Source of the DNA: Pseudopithomyces maydicus
Lineage: Eukaryota; Ascomycota; Dothideomycetes; Pleosporales; Didymosphaeriaceae
Assembly: GCA_026873275.1 (NCBI GenBank)
Contig: JANTUC010000015.1
Location: 248,001-312,000 of the forward strand
Direction: 5' to 3'
Length of the DNA: 64,000 nt
Part shown: positions 33,458 to 45,109 of the stretch, piece by piece
Layout of the letters: every line of letters begins with the position of its first letter
Position numbering within the stretch: position 1 is the first letter of the stretch
Made by a program: the position numbers and the translations under genes
The notes under the pieces: generated by a model
The model's database searches: none
Told to the model about the DNA's origin: nothing
Seen by the model: only the letters and a program-made list of their open reading frames with translations

Positions 33458-34474
33458 TCAAGTGTTCATGCCCTTGAGGAAGACGGCAGGCGTTTCTTTC
33501 GTCGGCCAGCCGAATCTCCTCCACCACGTCATGCTCTCGCCATCATTGGGTTTCTCTGGGCCCGGAAGAACCTCCCTCAGCAGGTCGTTGATGTTCAGGC
33601 CGCGGTCCTGACAGTCGCTCCACTGCTTCGGATACCCCAGACTCACCTCCTCGAAGCGCGTGTCGTCCTTCCAGTCGGTCCGCCTCACGTGCAGATGGCC
33701 GCTCACCACGACCTTTGCGTTGTACTTGACGTGCCAGTCTTCCGTCTGCTTTGTCCCGCACCAGAGGATGAAGCGCGGCACGAGCGGGATGTTGACCAGA
33801 TCTTGACGGAGCGGCCAGTGATTGATGATGACGAGCCGCTTGCCCAGGTTCTCCATGACGGCTGCGGAGAGCTTCGCTTCGGTACGCTTGACGAGCGCGT
33901 TGCACCACTCGATGCGCGAGTCGTAGGGGTCATTGTGCAGCACGCTCTCGTCCGTGGCGAAGATGTTCTCCTCGCGGGCCCATTCGAGGGCGGCCTCGAG
34001 CGGGACGTGGGCAGGGCGGAAACTGTAGTCGTACAGCGTGAAGATGGGAGCAATGACGACGGGGCCGCCCTCGCCCTCCCATGTGATGAAGTCGTCCTCG
34101 GGCGTCAGGACGCCAAACTCCCGCGCCACTTCCACGCACTCCATGTACTTCGCCTCGCCGCGAGCGCGCGTCTTGTTCGCCTTGGTGATCAAGGTGAACA
34201 GCTCGTGGTTCCCCGGCACCCACCACACCTGCTTGAAGCACTGGGTCGCGGCGGTGAAGCACTGCCTCAGATGGTCCGTCGTCTCGCCGACATCGCCGCA
34301 CACGATGAGCCCGTCGTTCGGATGGGGCTCGAGCTTCTCGAGGGCATCGCGGTTTCCCCTGTACGAGAGATGGAGGTCGGAGATGGCCCACAGGCGGGCG
34401 GGCTCGGCGTTGGGAGGGGGCGGGGCGCCTCCCGCCGACGGCGCTTCGACGGCGGTCGCGATGAGAGGGTCCAT
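33458..34474 (-). CDS. Calcineurin-like metallophosphoesterase
   Basis: The full set of metallophosphoesterase motifs is present in order: W-A-I-S-D-L-H-L (D-x-H), I-V-C-G-D-V-G-E (G-D), W-V-P-G-N-H-E-L (G-N-H-E), I-I-N-H-W-P (His) and V-V-S-G-H-L-H-V (G-H-x-H). These bind two metal ions and hydrolyse phosphate esters; the substrate is unknown. The protein is about 338 residues in one exon with an intact frame. The start is placed at 34474 (M-D-P-L-I), which has a good context (CGACCATGG). Upstream in-frame Mets at 34516 and 34606 would add 14-44 residues. No signal peptide is visible from 34474, so a cytosolic enzyme is likely. Confidence 0.85.
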   Translation of the reverse strand: MDPLIATAVEAPSAGGAPPPPNAEPARLWAISDLHLSYRGNRDALEKLEPHPNDGLIVCGDVGETTDHLRQCFTAATQCFKQVWWVPGNHELFTLITKANKTRARGEAKYMECVEVAREFGVLTPEDDFITWEGEGGPVVIAPIFTLYDYSFRPAHVPLEAALEWAREENIFATDESVLHNDPYDSRIEWCNALVKRTEAKLSAAVMENLGKRLVIINHWPLRQDLVNIPLVPRFILWCGTKQTEDWHVKYNAKVVVSGHLHVRRTDWKDDTRFEEVSLGYPKQWSDCQDRGLNINDLLREVLPGPEKPNDGESMTWWRRFGWPTKETPAVFLKGMNT

Positions 34475-34606
34475 GGTCGGTTCAGGGACGGGTCGGGGGA
34501 GAGGGTGAAGGACCATCACAGGAACAGGCTCATGGTGCGAGAGATGTAAGCTCACATGGGCTTCGACGAGCGGAAGGATTCGCGTTGCTGTTCGGTTGGA
34601 TGGCAC

Positions 34607-35377
34607 CCCTCTACAGGTCCGTCATCGTGCACAGACGCCTAATCGGCGGCCGAGCCCCACGAGTTCGGGGGCCCAGCCTGGGAGATCTGCTCATCTCATC
34701 AAAATATACATTTCTTTGCCACATTGTAAGCGGTAATGATAATCTCGTGGAAACCCAATTCCTGGCTAGAGTCGGTGCGGATCGACTCTCCATTTGCACA
34801 GCGTGTGGCAGGAGCGTGAGCAGACTCGGAGCTGCGATCGGATCCCTCAATCTCACTCTGGGGGTCCGAGCAACCCACATTCTGGGGTCGACGAATAGCA
34901 TGTACAGTATGCTATGCATCAGCTTGTTGGGCGGCTTGTGGCTTGATGTCGACATGGGGACAGGCCGAGTCAGCATCTTGTGCTACAACCTGCACCTGGG
35001 GGGCACCTGTGCACCTGGGCAACCACTCTGTCACATGATCGGACTGTGCCACCTGAGAAGTATGAACGAATGTGTATTTAGAAACGGATGGGGCGGGAAG
35101 TTCTGTTAGACTAACATTACGAGCGTCACTTCTATCCCGCAGTTCAAGACATCATATCACCAATGTCTGTATTCGCAAGTGGCATTTCGGCGTACTACTC
35201 CTTGAAATAAGATACTAGAAGACTACAGACATAGGTACGTCCCCAAGATTGTACGGCATATGAATCTCTTCGACACATTTCTCACATTTGCAAATAGGCC
35301 ATCAACCTCGAGCATCTAAAATATCCATTTTTCTATCCCTTCTGCAACATTCATCCCACCCCCACTCACTCACTCAC
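34607..35377. other. Intergenic upstream of the metallophosphoesterase
   Basis: About 770 bases. A 174-codon plus-strand open stretch (34585-35109) has no recognised domain, overlaps the neighbour's leader and was not called. Nothing else seen. Confidence 0.4.
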
Positions 35378-36099
35378 TCACAGCACCTGCACAACCGCCG
35401 CACCAGCCAACGCCAACAAAGCCGCACCCTGGACCCCAAACCTCGCCGCCGCACCCGTAGCCTCCTCAGGAGCCGCGCCCGTAGTCTGGGACGCCGTCCC
35501 CGTCTCAACTGCCCCCGTCTCACTGGGCGTCGCCCCCGTGGCGGCAGGCGACCCGGTAGTCTTCATCGTCGAGCTCGCAGCCTTGGACTCACTCGTCTCC
35601 TTCGGCGGCGCACTCGTCTTGGCCACACTGCTCTCCGCGCCGGCACCCGCACTCAACTTCTCCAACCCCCAATGATGCTCGCCGTCTGCAACGCCACCAT
35701 CGCACTGGGATACACGGTCGTGCCCGTGGCGGTGCCGTCGCTGCCCGCTGTGAACCCGTCCATGCCCGCGTCCGTGAACTCCTGCGCGATCGCCGCCGTG
35801 CACGTCATGTCCTTCTTGGAGGTGCAGTCGAAGGTCACCTGCGCGAGGGGCACGTCCACCGAGAAGATGGTGGAGCTGATCACGCCGACCGTCATGTCGA
35901 GCTCGCCCCACGGGCACTCCGAGTCGTCGGCCGCGTCGCTGGGGCACGACAGCGCCATGATAGTGGTGCTGGGCGCCGCGGAGACGATGGATGCCACGGG
36001 CGTGGCGTAATCCTCGCCGCCCATGAAGCCGGGGATGAAGAAGGGGATTTGGGTTGCGGCGGTGGCGCCGGTGAGGGAGAGGAGAGTGAAGGAGCGCAT
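35378..36099 (-). CDS. Putative GPI-anchored cell-surface protein (one frameshift)
   Basis: The product starts with a signal peptide (M-R-S-F-T-L-L-S-L-T-G-A-T-A-A). A domain of about 130 residues follows, with Cys in L-S-C-P-S-D, E-C-P-W-G, F-D-C-T-S and M-T-C-T-A; four Cys suggest two disulphides. A Ser/Thr/Ala-rich stalk then leads to a hydrophobic end (GAALLALAGAAVVQVL) typical of a GPI signal. The frame breaks at a G5 run near 35671-35675; adding one G joins I-I-G-G to L-E-K-L-S-A-G-A-G-A. The family is common in Pezizomycotina but without a known function. Confidence 0.75.
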
Positions 36100-36904
36100 T
36101 TTGGTGGTGGTTGGTGAGTGGATTAGGGTTTTTGTGTATTGTAACGTGGGTGTGAAATGTACGTCGTCGTCGAAAGCGTAGCTCGTGTATTAATTAAGGA
36201 GCGTATATACGTGCGGTCAAAAACGAATGACTAGTCTCGAAAGACAGAAAAAGCGACCGTGAAAGGTATTAAGGAACCTTTTTTATTCTGAAGATTGCGA
36301 AAGCAGAGAGCGATCACAGCGGCGGTACTGGGAGGCATCCAACCGCCATTTATAAAGGCCCAGCCCTCCTGAGCTTAATTTGCCGCCTTGTGGATCTTGT
36401 TCATGCTAGTGGTCCAGACCGGTTTTCGAATTCGGGGTGTTGGCCCCCAGGCTAACGGCTTGGAGACTTAGCCTAGGACCAAGGCTCTTGGAAATACTCG
36501 TTTAGGCGACGAAGACAGGGAATGAGACGACCTTGTGGACGAGGAGGCATCCTTCGGTCGTGGAAGGCCAGGCTCCGAGGCATTATCGCGCGGTAGCAGG
36601 AGCGGGTTCGACTAGTCGCACGGGTGCATGCATCGAGGATGTTGATGGCGTATGGGATTCTGACAAGCCGGTAGCGATGAGCACGTGGATTATTGGATGC
36701 TAGGACGAAAAGGATTTGGGAAGTAGTGCCCGGGCGACTTGTACATATGCCATTGTGAAATGAACGTCGTTAGTGGATGATGGGGTGGAGTACAATACGA
36801 TGCCAGCAATGTGTTAGAAAGAAAACTTGATACGTGCGTAGCACAACTAGCGCCTTCCAGAAGCACCGCGGTCGACATGCGAGCCAAAGCTGCCAAATGC
36901 CTCA
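36100..36904. other. Intergenic
   Basis: About 800 bases between the F-box gene's 3' end and the GPI-protein's start. No gene, tRNA or repeat recognised. Confidence 0.5.
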
Positions 36905-38397
36905 TCACCAATTTTCATGTTTCAGATTGCCAGCCCGAGTCAGTCCACATTCTCCTTGACATTTAAACGCCGTGACATATTCCTTCGTGACCGGCCGTTC
37001 GCACCTGAAAAACTGGATACCCAGAGAGCGAATATCCTGTTCGAATTTTGGCATATGTATTTTGGGGCGTTGTTCGATGATATGCATCAGATTGGGTAGT
37101 GCATTCTGCTGTTTTATCTCTACGACGAGCAGTGCGAGGAACTCCAACCACGTCGAACCGTGCTTTTGGCTGAGAATGAGTGTGTGAACTGACTGTGGCA
37201 AAGTCCGGAGCGGAGTCAATAAGAGCTCTTTACCCTTTAGGCGTAATTCCGCTAGATAGAACCGAGTTGTGTTGGTGAGGAAGGAGAGGTCGATGGGGAA
37301 GCCTCTGATCTCTAGGTTTTTCAGCGTGCGGCAGTGCAGCCTGAGACCTCTTTGAACGTCGTTCCTGATCATTTTCTGATCGGGTGCTCTGGTTTCGTGC
37401 ATCAATCTTGGCCTCATGCATAGCTGATGCTCGCTTTTGGGTGCGCTGAAATGAGCGTCTAGACGCTGAAGCCCGTTGACAGCGTGGAGAAGTCTCGGGA
37501 ACGTTCGGTCGCGTAGAACGCACGAAACGATGGTCAACCTGTCCACAACGACTCCAGTGTAAAGCGACCATTCCCCACGATAGCACATACTTTCGACGAT
37601 GTTCTTTAGCTCCAGGTGCTTTATACGACCGACCACGAACAGCGATGAAAGGAATGTGCCGAGGTTACGGTGGTACATATCGGTATCACATCCGCGTTCT
37701 CTGTCCCCGAGCAGACCAAAATTGTGCAAAATCTGGCCACGATGCCGGAAACACCGAAATGCAGGTGCCAGTGCTGCTGCATGCGCTAGATCACACCCGG
37801 TTTGATATTTGTGCGGGACGGCGATGTGGACCTTGCGGATATTCGTACCAAGGGCGAGTAAAACGGTCAGCTTCGCAATGTTTGCAACTGTCTCGCCTAC
37901 CTCGCTGCCTTTTCGAGCTTGCTGGAATTCATCTGCGGTAGCCCAAGGCAGCAGATGGTCCTCGTTGACCTCCACTCTCTTGGAAAGCCATTGCATGATT
38001 GTGAACTCCCCTCAGCTGCATGGCCCAAGAGCTCATAGGGTACTTTGTCCGATCTCACAAATTCTTTGTCTTCTATTGTGAGAGGCCATTGAACGACTTT
38101 AGTGCTGCGGATGGGGTAGTCTGAATCCATGTAGAAGTTTAAGTCATGAATCTCATTAGCAAATTCGGGAAATCGAAATAGAAAGTCTAGGATGTTAGTT
38201 ATATCAGCCACACCACCCGGACCTGGATGGTAATTGGAGAGGCTCAAGTATTTGAGGATAGGTAGCATCAGTTGAGGGCGTAATGGGAAAGCCCAGGCGA
38301 AACTCCATTGATCGTTTTTATCGAGATAGCTGGTAATCTCAAGCAGTAATTCTGTCGGTATCTTGCTGAGCCTGTCGTCAAGAATGCCGAGTGCCAT
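36905..38397 (-). CDS. F-box protein (one frameshift)
   Basis: F-box proteins select substrates for SCF ubiquitin ligases. Residues of about 8-30 (L-S-K-I-P-T-E-L-L-L-E-I-T-S-Y-L) form a clear F-box start. The C-terminal ~360 residues contain Leu-rich strands (L-K-N-L-E-I-R-G-F-P, L-A-E-L-R-L-K-G-K-E-L) suggestive of irregular leucine-rich repeats. The frame breaks at the G4 run near 38008-38016; adding one base joins A-A-E-G to E-F-T-I-M-Q-W-L-S-K-R. The start at 38397 puts the F-box at the N-terminus, as usual. Target unknown. Confidence 0.75.
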
Positions 38398-39032
38398 GTT
38401 GTTGCACGGGATGCTGGGCGGGAGGGAGAGCGGCCTCCGCGATGACACAGCAGAGTTGAGGAAATGCCACTGTTATCAAGACAGCATTGAATACGAGAGA
38501 AATGTAGTCTGCAAACACGAGTTTGGTGGTCCACGAAAGTGGGGCAGCCAGGTCATACTGAAGGCCTCTGTAGCACCACCCTAGCCGTCAAATCAGATCT
38601 CCAGCTCCAGGGCCTCAAGCGCTCCATGACTTACACAAAATCACGTGACATTACCAAAGCTGGGTCGTGGAGGAAAGCTATGGCGATCTCCGTCTATACT
38701 CTAAGCGAGCTCCATCAGGGTATAGTGTAGTCCATCAACCAAGAAAACAAACACTACGTGCTAGCATCCAGTCATGGGTGCCGAGTTGCAATTGGGTGGG
38801 GGTACCGGAACAGAAGCCGGGCCGATCCAACTTCCAATTTGGTCGTCGAGCAGCCCCTCCACCCTCAATCTCGTCTCAACGCACCCGGTTAATTATCGGA
38901 CGAAACACTGAAAGCGCCGTGTAACAGCTGTGTGAACCTCGAGCTTCCGAAGATGAAACATCCAACTCACTCCCACTTCTCCTCTTGCTCCACCACCCCC
39001 CCACAACAACGTGACTTTGAGCATACGTGACA
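38398..39032. other. Divergent intergenic, F-box / DUF1593 genes
   Basis: About 630 bases holding two promoters. A TCACGTGA element lies near 38641-38649. Nothing else recognised. Confidence 0.45.
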
Positions 39033-40585
39033 ATGGCGGCTAATAGCCTCCAAAGCTTTCCGCAGAAGCCCCGCATCTTCATCCTGAGCGATATTGGAAA
39101 TGAGCCCGATGATGCCGAGTCCCTGTGCAGGTATCTGCTCTACGCGAATCAGTTCCAGACGGAGGGTTTGGTCGCGTGCACGAGTACCTGGATGAGGAAT
39201 AAGGTGTGTCCTCAAGATATGCACACGATTGTCGATGCGTATGAGGGTACAAGGGACAATTTGAACAGCCATGTCCACCCAAACGCTCAGTACCCTAGCG
39301 CAGAATCGCTCAGGAAAGTAATCAAAAAGGGCTCAGAGGTAGGTACTCTCCCATTGATCCCGTGGAGTCAAATGATACTGATGAATACCACCAGACATAT
39401 GGCATGTCCGCCGTGGGCACCGATATCCCGCTTTCAGAAGGCGGCCAGCTCCTCCTTGATCGCATACTGGCCCCCTCCATGCAACCTCTCTGGGTCCTCT
39501 GCTGGGGAGGCACCAACGTCCTTGCCTCGGTGCTCTTCAACATTGACGACAAGTTTACGCCCGAAGACTCACAGCGTCTCCTCTCCCGCCTGCGCGTCTA
39601 CGCCATCTCCGACCAAGACGATACGGCTGCCTGGATCCGCAACAGCTTCCCGGATGTCTTCTACATCTCCAGTGTACACGGTTGGAACCAATACGGCATG
39701 GCGGCCTGGACCGGAATCAGCGGTGACAGATACTACGGCTTCGATCAGAGCGGACCGGATTTCTCGAAGATGGAGAAGAGCTGGATTAAAGAGAATATCC
39801 AGGTTGGACCGCTTGGAAGCGCGTATCCAGACTACGCATTTATCCCCGAGGGAGACACGCCGACTTTTCTATACCTGATCCAAAATGGACTGGGGAGTTC
39901 GGAATTCCCCGACTATGGCTCGTGGGGAGGACGCTATGTCAGGACAGACATCAGTGCCGAAGGGCTGAACAGCAGCCACTACAGCGATGCGGTAGATCGC
40001 GTCAAGGGAGCGGATGGGAGGATCTATACGAGCAACCATGCGGCAATCTGGAGATGGCGCAATGCCTTCCAGGACGACTTCGCAGCGCGCATCAAATGGA
40101 CCATGACGCCGGAATTTACCAAGGTAAACCACCACCCCGTTGTTGCCGTCAACGGTGATTTTGGCCTGCATCCACTGCGCCTGGAGGCCGAGGCGGGTGA
40201 GACGATTACGCTCGACGCGTCGGCAACGTACGACCCGGATGCTGGCGACAAGCTCACATTCAACTGGTGGCACTATCGCGAGCCGACTGCCACGCAATGG
40301 TCTGTCGAAGCTGAGGTTGAGGAGGTGGCGATCGTTCCTCTTGACGGGGATGCTACTAAGGTTCAGGTTACATTGCCGCCGGCTGAGAGCTGTGCTGTAG
40401 AGCGGGTGTCTAGACAGCCTGTTGCAAAGGGCCAATTGTTGCATCTGATTCTCGAGGTCACTGACAACGGAACGCCAGCCTTGACAACGTACAGGCGAGT
40501 GCTTGTTCAGGCTACGAATAAGGACCTCAGGGGTGGGGCTACAGGGGCGGCTACCGCTGGAAATGCAACGTCTGCGCATCCGTAG
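39033..40585 (+). CDS. DUF1593 (cellulose-binding/nucleoside-hydrolase-like) protein
   Basis: The N-terminal domain matches DUF1593, whose fold is related to nucleoside hydrolases: P-R-I-F-I-L-S-D-I-G-N-E-P-D-D-A-E-S opens the protein with the Asp-rich metal-binding motif, and L-W-V-L-C-W-G-G-T-N follows. The C-terminal domain has D-A-S-A-T-Y-D-P-D-A-G-D and resembles the beta-sandwich found with DUF1593. One intron, 39339-39394 (56 nt), joins G-S-E to T-Y-G-M-S-A-V-G. The length is about 498 residues and the frame is intact. No signal peptide is seen at the chosen start, whereas many bacterial relatives are secreted. Substrate unknown. Confidence 0.85.
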
Positions 40586-40737
40586 AAGGAGCATGATGTA
40601 GAGAAATTGAAGGTTTAACCATTTGAACATTTGAAAAAGAATTGATATCGTCTTACACAAAGAAACAGACCCACCATACGAGCAATCCCCTAAAATGAAC
40701 AATACCCTCAAGTTAATCTCCTACCTCTCTAGCATCT

Positions 40738-41870
40738 TCAAGCCGTCCTCGTATACGCCGGCGGCGCCTCCTCCTCCCCACCCACGCCCGGCATCTCCCT
40801 TTCCCCGACCTCCTCTCCCCCGTCACCCTCCGAAACGCCTCCTCCCGACTCCACTGCAACTCGACCCTCCTCTCCCTCAACTCCACCCCCACCCTATTCA
40901 CCTCGCCCACAATCTCCGCCTCCTTCCCCTGCTGCTCCTTCAGCAACTTGGCGCCCCTCTGCAGCGCGCGATCGATCTGCACCTCCGCCGACTTAATCCG
41001 CTCATGCATCTCCATGTCCGTAAACACATTGTCGAACACGACGTCCGTCCAGATACTCCCAATGTGGATGTCGACGGCGCCCAGGGCCTGCACGTCGATG
41101 GAGGGATCCATCTGGCGGATCTGCTCGCCCAGCATGTGCACCTGCTGGATGCAGGAGTGCGCCTGCTCGAGGGCGTTGCGCTTTGCGACGCTGGCGAAGG
41201 TGCCGCCGCCGAAGAGATCCATGGCCGACATGTCGTGTGCGGACAGGAGGAGGCGCTTGCAGTCGAGGAGGCGGCCGCAGGCCTTCTTAACGAGGTCGAG
41301 CGTGGTGCGGTATTTCTCGAGGGTCTGGCTCACGGCTTGGAGGCGGGTGTTTGTTTCGGTGACGGCGTGCTCGCGGGCGTCTTCCTCTGGGAACTCGGGC
41401 GTGTACCCGGCGAAGATGGAGTTGTAGAGCGCGTCGAGTTCGCGTTGGAGCTCGTCGTGGCGTCTGGAGTTGCTCTCGTGTTCTACTTTCTTTGCGTCTG
41501 CTTCGGCGACGAGCTGTTGCACGTATGCTAGTTCGTCTTCGGCGCTCTTCTGCTCCTGGATCGCTTCGAAGTACTCTTTCTCTTCCTTGGCGGCTTTCTC
41601 TGTCCAGCGCTCTGTGCGGCCCGAGGCCTTGTGCGCGAAGCGGCGGAATGTGGATTCGCTGTATTTCTTGTGGTCATTTAGCTCTTTTGTGGTTTTCCTC
41701 TTCTGTGTTGCTACGCGCTTTTCGAGCTGAGCTTTTTGCGCATTCAGGTCGTTGAGGTACTGGATCTGTTGGTAAAGTTGGGAGGGGGCGCTGTCGAGGG
41801 CGTGGAGGTCATTGAGGATGGCAGTGTTGCGGGAGGCGGCTTCGAGGATTTTGGAGCGTGTTGATGTCAT
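40738..41870 (-). CDS. Conserved fungal coiled-coil protein (one frameshift)
   Basis: Function not known. About 375 residues, largely alpha-helical with long heptad-like coiled coils at about residues 30-170 (L-E-K-R-V-A-T-Q-K-R-K-T, E-L-Q-R-E-L-D-A-L-Y) and again at about 285-340. No signal or membrane segment. Near the end one G is missing in the run around 40823-40827. As read, the tail becomes Arg-rich to a stop at 40713. With the base added it reads R-V-T-G-G-E-E-V and P-P-A-Y-T-R-T-A and stops at 40738, which looks more like real protein. Only the last 35 or so residues are affected. Confidence 0.7.
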
Positions 41871-43029
41871 GATGATGGGCGTGGTTTGGCTCGATGTGGT
41901 GAGAAGATTATATTATGGATATGAATTGATGCGGTGGGGTTCTTGAGTGCTCTGGTGAAATTAGGAGTGGCTTAATAGTTGTATGGAGATTGGGGGTCTG
42001 TGGCGAAGTTATAGTGCACTGCCTCGTCCCGTGGTGGTGGTGCTCTGGATGCCTGGCTAGTAGACAAGGGCTGTGCGTCAGCCAAGCGGTGGTGTGGGGA
42101 GCGACGTCCGCGAATAAGCCTCGCTCCTTTGTTGAAGATTACGAGACTTTCAGGCATGCTCCTGAGTTTCTGCGATTCATTTCAGTGCTTTAGGCAGCTG
42201 TTTAGACGTAGGGGTTTGCCGGACTCGCTGCGCCGAGTAGGAGTCGTCGTATTAATGAACCGTTGAATGCGCGAGCCAAGGAAAGCCTGTAGCATCGCGC
42301 ATTTGGCAACGAAGAGAGCAGCACGCTAATGTAAGTAGTGGCGAAGTATGTATTTGATCTAGAGCACCGGAACTTACAAGATCGCGAGAGCTCTTGAATG
42401 AACGGATATACACCATGCTTGGTCTTATGTAGCACTGTCAGGAGTGTGCTTTTGTAGAACAATCTTGGTCTTGTGTAGCACTATCAAGAATGTCCTTTTG
42501 TAGAACAATAAGCACATGAATTCACTAAACAGCTCTACTAATGACTAGCACGACTGGAACCTAGATTAAACCCGGTCTACAGTATGAACGGCGCATATGT
42601 CTAATGCGGGGCATCCCGTGGGGGCGGCCGCCGCCGCAATCCTACACTAAGTTGCAAGGCTTCTGCACCCTTGCATACGTTTTACACCGGTACATGTATT
42701 TGCCTCGCCACCGGCTGCACAGCCACACTGCGTCCACCACTTCAACGTGTTCGAAAGTTCTGTAAGACATTAATTTCCTTCTCAATCTCTTGTTTGCTGC
42801 GATGCTTTGTAGAACGCCCATGAATTTTATCGGGCGAACTGGTTATACGTCTATTCAGAGCTTTGTTCGCACGAGAGGTGAAAGGCTGCGTATGTTGTTT
42901 TAGAAATTGTTCTCGCGATGTTTACTAAAAAGAAAATGCAACATTGGGTTGCCAGTGTTCAGTATACGTATATTGGTATCCTTAGAAACAGCAGGCTATT
43001 AAAATTATAACTGGTAGTTAGATACCCTC
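41871..43029. other. Intergenic, AT-rich
   Basis: About 1.15 kb holding the 46-bp tandem repeat at 42419-42510. No gene recognised. Confidence 0.5.
42419..42510. repeat. 46-bp tandem duplication
   Basis: Copies at 42419-42464 and 42465-42510 share TTGGTCTT..TGTAGCACT and CTTTTGTAGAACAAT. They differ at about six positions, mostly transitions. Confidence 0.9.
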
Positions 43030-43612
43030 CTATTGTAGGAGAACCGCCTTCTGTGCCAACCATGCTTCTAGCGTCTTCTTGGTCTCTGAATCGACAAGAC
43101 AGAACCTGATCCACTCCCTGTCACTCCATCCTTCCTTAACCATGGGAACCTGCTCCAAACCGGCGACTTCCTTGACCTTCTCAGCACTTCCCAACAATCC
43201 GCCAAGTCGGAACCCGAACATTGCTTTTTGCTCGCCCGTGACTGGGATCACCATTCCGTTGCCTCGGAAAAGGTAAACCAGCTGGTGGCGGTGCTCGCAA
43301 GCTTCGCGATCATAGCCGGCAGCATGCTCGGCGTCCTTGATCAATGCCCAGCGTTCGTCGCTGATGCGCTGGTGAGAGACTGTACAACGTTAGAAGAAAA
43401 CATGATGGAAAAGAGGGGGTTTTGGTACCATCGGATCGCTGCGCCGTGATGAGGTTGGTAGCCTCTGCTGCAGAATACCCGAACAGTTTCTGCCAGCGCT
43501 CAACTGACTCCGGGGTGAGACTTTGGTCTTCCTGACCAGCGCTGATTGCTTGCGCCATTGTCTCGACCTGTTTCTTCTTAGCAGTAGCTAAATGTCGGAT
43601 ATTGTAAAACAT
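43030..43612 (-). CDS. Small two-exon protein, unknown function
   Basis: Not recognised. Exons 43429-43612 and 43030-43379 with an intron of 49 nt (43380-43428; donor GTACCA, acceptor TTGTACAG) join A-Q-R-S-D to V-S-H-Q-R-I-S-D-E-R-W. The product is about 178 residues and acidic to neutral, with no signal or membrane segment. Visible helices are S-V-E-R-W-Q-K-L-F-G-Y and W-A-L-I-K-D-A-E-H-A-A-G-Y-D. The start at 43612 is the first Met in frame; a Met 18 codons later is also possible. An upstream mini-exon was considered but would need a 27-nt intron. Confidence 0.6.
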
Positions 43613-43648
43613 ACCTCTGCCCAGAGACTGTCAGATCCGTGTTCCATA

Positions 43649-45109
43649 ATGGACATTGTATGAACTTGCGAGGAATCGAGTGTAGTCTGGATTCAAGTAT
43701 GAGATCAAGATTTGGAGAAGAGTGTTTGACTTGCGTTTGGACTTGGTGGGCTTGGAGCGCTGAGGCACGGGCTTATATACCTTTACCGGGAGTCACGATA
43801 GTGCACTTTCCCCGTTCTGATCCGCTACCGCTTTAAGGTATCGCGTTTGCACGCAAGGATATTCATGTAAAAAAAGTCGAAGGGTGTGGCAGTGTAGCTA
43901 CCGGGTACCAGACTTTGTATTCTCAATTCCACAATATGGTGCAATCACAGGCCATGCGTATGATTGTCGTTTGGCTAGTCGAGGATTGTATGACATTCAC
44001 TGGACCCTGATTGATCCAGCAATTATTGCGCTAACGATGCGTGCCGTGGATATCTTTCTACACCCTGCCACTCCCCGCATGAGCTTGGTGTGAATGCGGT
44101 CGAACCAGGTTTTTGAATACAGGGTGGAGTCAAAGCATGGGAATTGTCTGCTTTCTTGTTTTGTAGAATGGTAAAAAGGTGTCGAGTCAGTCAACTAGAC
44201 GTCGTAAAAATGATGGTAAAAAGAGTGTCTCCCCACTGGACAGCAGAAAAATGTGGCATATGAAAATCAGTGCGTAAAAAGCTTTGGTTTGCCCGGTCTA
44301 CTTTCTTAAGATGCGTCATTGGGCCGGAGGCGTTCGGAACCAATTCTAGTAGGATTAACTATTTACAAATTATATACAATTCACGGTATCAGTATGAAAG
44401 TAACAGTTGAAATAAATTTAGACTTTCCGTTACAGCACACAGAAAGGAGATCTGCGTAACTACCTTAGTCATTCGGACAGCTTTCCTGCTCCAGCTCCTT
44501 GAGATCAGGCGCAGTGGTTAGTCGCAACCGAATAAATGATAACCATCTTCTTAATCTTTTTGTAATCATGAGATACGATGTACGATTCCGTCGCTAAAGA
44601 GTTAATAGAGCGTGAATTGATCGAAGTTCACCCAAGAGTGTGGCGAGAAAGTATCACCACCTGGGCAGGCTACAAGCTGGTCAACGGGCGTACTGCCCCT
44701 CTAAGATTCGAAATATAGCCCTATTATTTGAAGCAAATTTTTTAGAATGATAGTGTGCAGGCAACCTTCTAAGATGGTGGTTGCATTTCAGGGCAGGGTT
44801 GCTTGTGATTACTCTCGTAAAGCTGACCTCAAGCTTGGAAAAGTCAAACCTGATAGATACGTGAGGATACCCATCACCATATCCATAATTTCCAGTAAGT
44901 ATCCGGCGCCGAAAGTAGCTCCCCGCGCTCATTGGTTAGTGTGTAGCCGCCAAGTAACATGTACGGATCAATACGAGCACAGGCCAGAAGAGGCTTAGCG
45001 ACAGAATCGTCAGAATCGTGTTCGACTTGGCAACACATACAACAGCTATTCTTGGTCACCTCACCTATCAAATCGAATGGTGTTGTAAGCCACACGATAA
45101 CATTGTTCC
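43649..45109. other. Divergent intergenic, small gene / first NLR
   Basis: About 1.5 kb, AT-rich at 44160-44600. It holds the promoter of the NLR gene at 45110; nothing else recognised. Confidence 0.45.

Noticed and set aside
34585..35109. 174-codon plus-strand open frame
   Set aside because: No recognisable domain, no splice support, Cys and Gly spread without pattern, and it overlaps the metallophosphoesterase leader.
36595..36640. Possible tRNA T-arm (GGTTCGACTAG)
   Set aside because: No matching acceptor, D arm or anticodon stem could be found around it.
43615..43648. Mini-exon (M-E-H-G-S-D-S-L-W) for the small gene
   Set aside because: To stay in frame it would need a 27-nt intron, too short for the spliceosome.
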